A stretch of DNA of 64,000 nt from Mangrovimonas sp. ST2L15 (GTDB taxonomy: Bacteria > Bacteroidota > Bacteroidia > Flavobacteriales > Flavobacteriaceae), in the NCBI RefSeq assembly GCF_001280515.1, contig NZ_LBIQ01000030.1, forward strand, positions 992,001 through 1,056,000, written 5' to 3'. Below, piece by piece: positions 60,169 to 64,000 of the stretch. A model generated the notes under the pieces. That model was not told the DNA's origin, ran no database searches, and saw only the letters and a list, made by a program, of their open reading frames with translations. Position 1 is the stretch's first letter. The number at the start of each line of letters is the position of its first letter. Made by a program: the position numbers and the translations under genes.

Positions 60169-61509
60169 ATGAAATCAGATAATCAAAAATTAAGCATCCT
60201 TGAAAAAATAGGATATGGTTCAGGCGATGCAGCAGTAAACGTTGTAATTTCTTCAATGTTCTTAATCATCACCTTCTTTTATACCGATGTGTATGGCTTG
60301 AAACCAAAGGACATGGCGGTATTATTCCTTTTGGTTAGATTGATAGACGCCATTACAGACCCGTTAATGGGATTGATTACTGATAAGTTTACAACTAAAT
60401 GGGGAAGGTATAGGCACTATTTTCTTTATCTATCAGTCCCGTTTGGTATTTCAGTGTTTTTAACCTTTACAACACCAGGTTTTGATTATACAGGAAAGCT
60501 CATTTATGCTTACATCACCTATATTTTTGTGACCATCATGTTCACATCTGTGACGATTCCCTATATCTCATTAATTAGTGTTTTGACTAGTGACCCACAA
60601 GAAAAATTATCGGCTAATGGATACCGATTATTTTTTGCAAAGATTGCCGCCTTTTTAGTGTCAATTGTAGTGCCAATTTTAGCAGAAAAACTAGGGAAAA
60701 ATGACTTAGCTAGAGGGTATCAACTAGCAATGGGAATTATGGCCCTCATGGGAACACTGTTATTCCTTTTTAGCTTCTTTACAACAAGAGAACGTGTAGA
60801 ACATAAAGTAGATGACAAACCGCTATTGGAGCAATTTAAATTATTGATTAAAAACGGACAATGGACACTGCTGTTTGGGGTTTGTTTCACAGGGACTGTG
60901 GGTTATGTAATTCGTGGTTCGGTAGCTATTTTTTATGCTAAATATTTTCTGGGTGGTGATGCCAGTGTGCAATCAACTTTTATGGGAACAGGGGTTGCAG
61001 CAGCCATTTTGGCGATGCCGGTATCCACTTTGATTACCAAGAATTATTGTAAAGTCAAGATGTTTAAGTATACCCAATTGGCAGTGGGTGTTATTAGTGT
61101 GATTATGTTTTTTATGATTAAACCAGGTGATATGATGTTGGCCTACATTTTATATTTCATCTTATCATTTGTAGTCGATTTACATGCACCTGTTTTCTGG
61201 TCTGCCATTGCAGAAGCCGTGGATTATGGACATGCAGAAACGGGTAAACGGGTATCTGGATTGTCTTTTGGAGGCATTTCATTCGCTCAGAAATTCGGAA
61301 TGGGAATCGCTGGAGCAGCCGTTGGATATTTGTTGGATTTCTTTGGATACATTCCTGATACAGTACAAAGCGAAACAGCATTGGTTGGTATTGCCCTGAT
61401 GTTAACGATTATTCCGGGAGTCTTCCATGTGATAATGGGATTATTGATGTTCCGATACAAAATCACCGATTCATATTACGAAACGATCAAAGCAAAATTG
61501 AATATTTAA
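60169..61509 (+). CDS. GPH-family (MFS_2) sugar-cation symporter
   Basis: Inner-membrane transporter of 446 residues with about 12 hydrophobic segments, in the glycoside-pentoside-hexuronide group. It shows LEKIGYGSGDAAVNVV at the start, then RLIDAITDPLMGLITDK and KWGRYRHYF, the family signature between TM2 and TM3, and HAETGKRVSGLSFGG in the second half. Uptake of arabinose or short arabino-oligosaccharides is inferred from its place between exported enzymes and a GH43 without a signal peptide. That GH43 starts one base after its stop. Confidence 0.92.
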   Translation: MKSDNQKLSILEKIGYGSGDAAVNVVISSMFLIITFFYTDVYGLKPKDMAVLFLLVRLIDAITDPLMGLITDKFTTKWGRYRHYFLYLSVPFGISVFLTFTTPGFDYTGKLIYAYITYIFVTIMFTSVTIPYISLISVLTSDPQEKLSANGYRLFFAKIAAFLVSIVVPILAEKLGKNDLARGYQLAMGIMALMGTLLFLFSFFTTRERVEHKVDDKPLLEQFKLLIKNGQWTLLFGVCFTGTVGYVIRGSVAIFYAKYFLGGDASVQSTFMGTGVAAAILAMPVSTLITKNYCKVKMFKYTQLAVGVISVIMFFMIKPGDMMLAYILYFILSFVVDLHAPVFWSAIAEAVDYGHAETGKRVSGLSFGGISFAQKFGMGIAGAAVGYLLDFFGYIPDTVQSETALVGIALMLTIIPGVFHVIMGLLMFRYKITDSYYETIKAKLNI

Positions 61510-61510
61510 A

Positions 61511-62512
61511 ATGGATACAAGCCGATCAAATAAACCTATTGTATTGCAACGCGCCGACCCGTTTATTTATAAACATACGGATGGTTATTACTATTTCACA
61601 GGTTCAGTGCCTACCTATGACGTTATTGAACTTAGACGTGCTAAAACCATAAATGAATTACAAGATGCTGAAACATTTAATGTATGGAAAAAGCATGATA
61701 GCGGACCTATGAGCCGCCATATTTGGGCACCAGAAATCCATTATTTAGACGGAAAATGGTTTGTGTATTTTGCGGCTAGTGAAGAGGAAGATATTTGGAA
61801 ACTAAGACCATATGTATTGGAGTGTTCAGGCCAAGATCCTTTAAATGATGAATGGATTGAGCTGGGACAAATGCAACCCGCCGATGGAGATAACAAAACA
61901 TTTATCGATTTTTCTCTTGATGGTACCGTTTTCGACCACAATGGAAAGCGCTATTTCTGTTGGGCTGAGAAAACAGGGGGGCAATTTGCAGCTTCTAATT
62001 TGTATTTGGCTGAAATGGAATCACCCATAAAATTAAAAACCACCCAGTTTATGCTCACCACTCCAGATTACGATTGGGAGCGCATCGATTTTTGGGTCAA
62101 TGAAGGACCTGCAGTCATTAAAAACAACGGTAAAATTTACATCACTTTTTCTGCAAGTGCGACTGGAGCATGTTATTGTATGGGACTTATGGAGGCTGAT
62201 GAAGATGCCGACTTATTAGATAGAAATTCTTGGAAGAAATCCAGATATCCTGTTTTGCAGACTGATGAAGATAAAGGGATTTATGGGCCTGGGCACAACT
62301 CTTTTACAGTTGATGAGAATGGAAAACCATTAAGCGTTTATCACGCTCGAGATTATGAAAAGGCAGTTGGTGATCCAGAATTTGTCCCAAAAACAGATAA
62401 GCGGCCTTTAAAAGAAATAATAGCAGATCCATTATATGATCCAAACCGTCACGCCCGAGTGATGGAAGTAAAATTTGATGAAAACGGCAGACCCAATTTC
62501 GAATATTATTAA
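61511..62512 (+). CDS. Cytoplasmic GH43 exo-arabinofuranosidase-like
   Basis: Enzyme of 333 residues without a signal peptide (MDTSRSNKPIVLQRADPF), so cytoplasmic. The propeller shows the GH43 acids in RADPFIY, in the FSLDGTVF segment, and in NEGPAVIK, and also RHIWAPEIHYLDGKWFVYFA and YGPGHNSFT. The closest known group acts as exo-alpha-1,5-L-arabinofuranosidase on short oligosaccharides. Tight coupling to the transporter upstream (one-base gap) suggests it hydrolyses what that carrier brings in. Confidence 0.9.
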   Translation: MDTSRSNKPIVLQRADPFIYKHTDGYYYFTGSVPTYDVIELRRAKTINELQDAETFNVWKKHDSGPMSRHIWAPEIHYLDGKWFVYFAASEEEDIWKLRPYVLECSGQDPLNDEWIELGQMQPADGDNKTFIDFSLDGTVFDHNGKRYFCWAEKTGGQFAASNLYLAEMESPIKLKTTQFMLTTPDYDWERIDFWVNEGPAVIKNNGKIYITFSASATGACYCMGLMEADEDADLLDRNSWKKSRYPVLQTDEDKGIYGPGHNSFTVDENGKPLSVYHARDYEKAVGDPEFVPKTDKRPLKEIIADPLYDPNRHARVMEVKFDENGRPNFEYY

Positions 62513-62513
62513 A

Positions 62514-64000
62514 ATGAAACATTCATTTTTTAAATACACGTTTTTAATTGCCATAACTCTTGGAATTTGTTTGAGTTGCAAGGAGCAGGAAGCAACTCCA
62601 GGAAAAGGTTCTGGGTCTACAGAGGTGGCTCATTTGCAGGTGGACTTAAGTGATACTGGGATAAAAGTCCAACCAACCATGTATGGTATTTTCTTTGAAG
62701 ACATCAACTTTGCCGCAGATGGAGGGTTATATGCTGAAATGATTAAAAATCGCTCGTTTGAATTTTTGTTACCAAAAATTGGATGGAGTGAACCAAATAG
62801 CAATAAACACAGTCATAATAATGAATCGGGGATCTTAAATCCTATTCAATATACCGGTGAAAATTCCAACCATCGCTATGCTCGTGTTGAGGTGAAAGGA
62901 CCGAACTACGAATTAATTAATGAAGGATTCCGTGGTATGGGTGTCAAAAAAGATGGGAAATATAACTTGACACTTGATGCCAAAAAAGTAAGCGGTGATA
63001 TCAAAAAAATACAAGTTCAATTAATAGATACACTTCAAAATGTTTTAGGTGAAGCATTTATTATTCCCGATGGTGAAACTTGGAAAAACTACAAGGCTCA
63101 ATTAACCGCCTCAAAAACTGAAGGAAAAGCGCAGCTTAAATTGACATTTGAGGGTGCAGGAGTTATTGATTTGGATATGATTTCCATGTTTCCAGAAGAT
63201 ACATGGAAAGGAAGAGAAAGAGGGTTGAGAAAAGACTTAGTGCAATTATTAGCTGATTTAAATCTGGGGTTTTTGAGATTTCCTGGAGGCTGTATCGTTG
63301 AAGGTAGAACTTTGGAAAGACGCTACCAATGGAAGAAAACGGTTGGAGGTATAGAAGATCGTGAGGTATTGGTAAACCGTTGGAATACCGAATTTATGCA
63401 CAAATTCACTCCAGATTATTATCAAAGTTTTGGATTGGGCTTTTTTGAATATTTCCAGCTTTCTGAAGATTTAGGTGCAGAACCTTTGCCTATTTTAAGT
63501 TGCGGGATTGCGTGCCAATTTAATACAGGTGAACTTGTTCCTATGGAAGAATTGGATCCCTATGTTCAAGATGCTTTGGATATGATAGAATTTGCCAACG
63601 GAAGTGTTTCTACAGAATGGGGAAAACTGCGGGCAGAAATGGGACATCCTGAACCATTCAACTTAAAATACATAGGAATAGGTAATGAACAATGGGGAGA
63701 AGTTTACATAGAACGATATAAAGTCTTTCATAAAGCGATTAAAGAAGTCTATCCAGAGATTGTGATTGTGTCTGGTAGTGGTCCATTTCCTGATGGAGAT
63801 TATTTCGAGTACGGTTGGGAACAGCTTAAGGCCATGAATGCTGAAATTGTTGATGAACACTATTACCGATCACCCGAGTGGTTTTTAGAAAATGCAGACA
63901 GATATGATGGCTATGACCGCAAGGGACCAAAAGTTTTTGCAGGTGAATATGCAGCGCATCCAAAAGATGTGGAAGATGGCCCCAAGGAAAACAATTGGGA
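62514..64000 (+). CDS. GH51 alpha-L-arabinofuranosidase lipoprotein (partial, 3' end outside window)
   Basis: Reading frame open from ATG 62514 to the window end (495 full codons). The lipoprotein signal ends ICLSC, followed by KEQEA. A carbohydrate-binding-like beta domain (about 105-225) lies inside the N-terminal part, before the barrel segment LRFPGGCIVEGRTLERR. The acid/base is Glu392 (GIGNEQWG) and the nucleophile Glu478 (VFAGEYAAH). This layout is the longer GH51 form, distinct from the shorter GH51 earlier in the operon. It starts one base after the cytoplasmic GH43 gene but is itself exported. The missing part should be the C-terminal beta domain. Confidence 0.92.
   Translation, partial: MKHSFFKYTFLIAITLGICLSCKEQEATPGKGSGSTEVAHLQVDLSDTGIKVQPTMYGIFFEDINFAADGGLYAEMIKNRSFEFLLPKIGWSEPNSNKHSHNNESGILNPIQYTGENSNHRYARVEVKGPNYELINEGFRGMGVKKDGKYNLTLDAKKVSGDIKKIQVQLIDTLQNVLGEAFIIPDGETWKNYKAQLTASKTEGKAQLKLTFEGAGVIDLDMISMFPEDTWKGRERGLRKDLVQLLADLNLGFLRFPGGCIVEGRTLERRYQWKKTVGGIEDREVLVNRWNTEFMHKFTPDYYQSFGLGFFEYFQLSEDLGAEPLPILSCGIACQFNTGELVPMEELDPYVQDALDMIEFANGSVSTEWGKLRAEMGHPEPFNLKYIGIGNEQWGEVYIERYKVFHKAIKEVYPEIVIVSGSGPFPDGDYFEYGWEQLKAMNAEIVDEHYYRSPEWFLENADRYDGYDRKGPKVFAGEYAAHPKDVEDGPKENNW

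Noticed and set aside
1-64000. CRISPR arrays, tRNA, rRNA, insertion sequences, attachment sites
   Set aside because: I saw no regularly spaced repeats, no tRNA-like cloverleafs, no transposase or integrase frames and no terminal repeats in the window.

Overview
The window is AT-rich chromosomal DNA from a member of the Bacteroidota, most likely a Flavobacteriaceae species. The family is inferred from two SusC/SusD pairs, a type IX secretion (gliding-type) C-terminal sorting domain, Bacteroidota-type promoters (TTTG, about 20 nt, TAnnTTTG), mevalonate-pathway genes, and weak or absent Shine-Dalgarno sequences. I found no rRNA, tRNA, CRISPR array, insertion sequence or prophage.

Region 1 (1-20.7 kb) is an alpha-glucan (starch/maltodextrin) utilization locus. 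A susC-susD pair runs leftward, and susD leaves the window. A LacI-type regulator and a tightly packed rightward operon lie on the other side: SLC45-like sugar transporter, beta-phosphoglucomutase, GH65 maltose phosphorylase, GH13, a CBM20-like/esterase/GH31 fusion, two GH13 lipoproteins and a GH97 lipoprotein. The scheme inferred is outer-membrane capture, periplasmic hydrolysis to maltose and glucose, uptake of maltose, phosphorolysis to beta-glucose-1-phosphate, and conversion to glucose-6-phosphate. A bidirectional terminator closes the operon against a convergent gene for a large repeat protein secreted by type IX secretion.

Region 2 (24-48 kb) is mostly housekeeping or conserved flavobacterial genes: a GAF protein convergent with an HD-PycTM membrane protein; msrB-msrA-selO followed by a metallophosphoesterase/outer-membrane-barrel protein; a tesB/flavoprotein/DUF1697/mevalonate/UbiA operon containing a 41-codon membrane protein gene; an RluB-family protein that has lost its catalytic residues; a long structured leader before an arginine-decarboxylase-like gene and a deoxyhypusine-synthase-like gene; small acidic proteins; a VOC protein; an RMD1/DUF155 protein; an alpha/beta hydrolase and purine nucleoside phosphorylase.

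Region 3 (47.3-64 kb) is an arabinan (L-arabinose polymer) utilization locus. A Nudix-type regulator with a degenerate Nudix box (AraR-like) diverges from susC-susD. A strong terminator hairpin follows, then GH51, three exported GH43 enzymes, GH127, a GPH-family transporter, a GH43 with no signal peptide, and a second GH51 lipoprotein cut by the window edge.

The items most worth a second look are the apparent pseudo-pseudouridine synthase (40.1-41.0 kb), the HD-PycTM fusion without a cyclase nearby (26.5-27.8 kb), the SusD carrying an internal SusE/SusF-type starch-binding domain (1-1.4 kb), and the three-domain esterase/GH31 fusion (11.9-15.4 kb).
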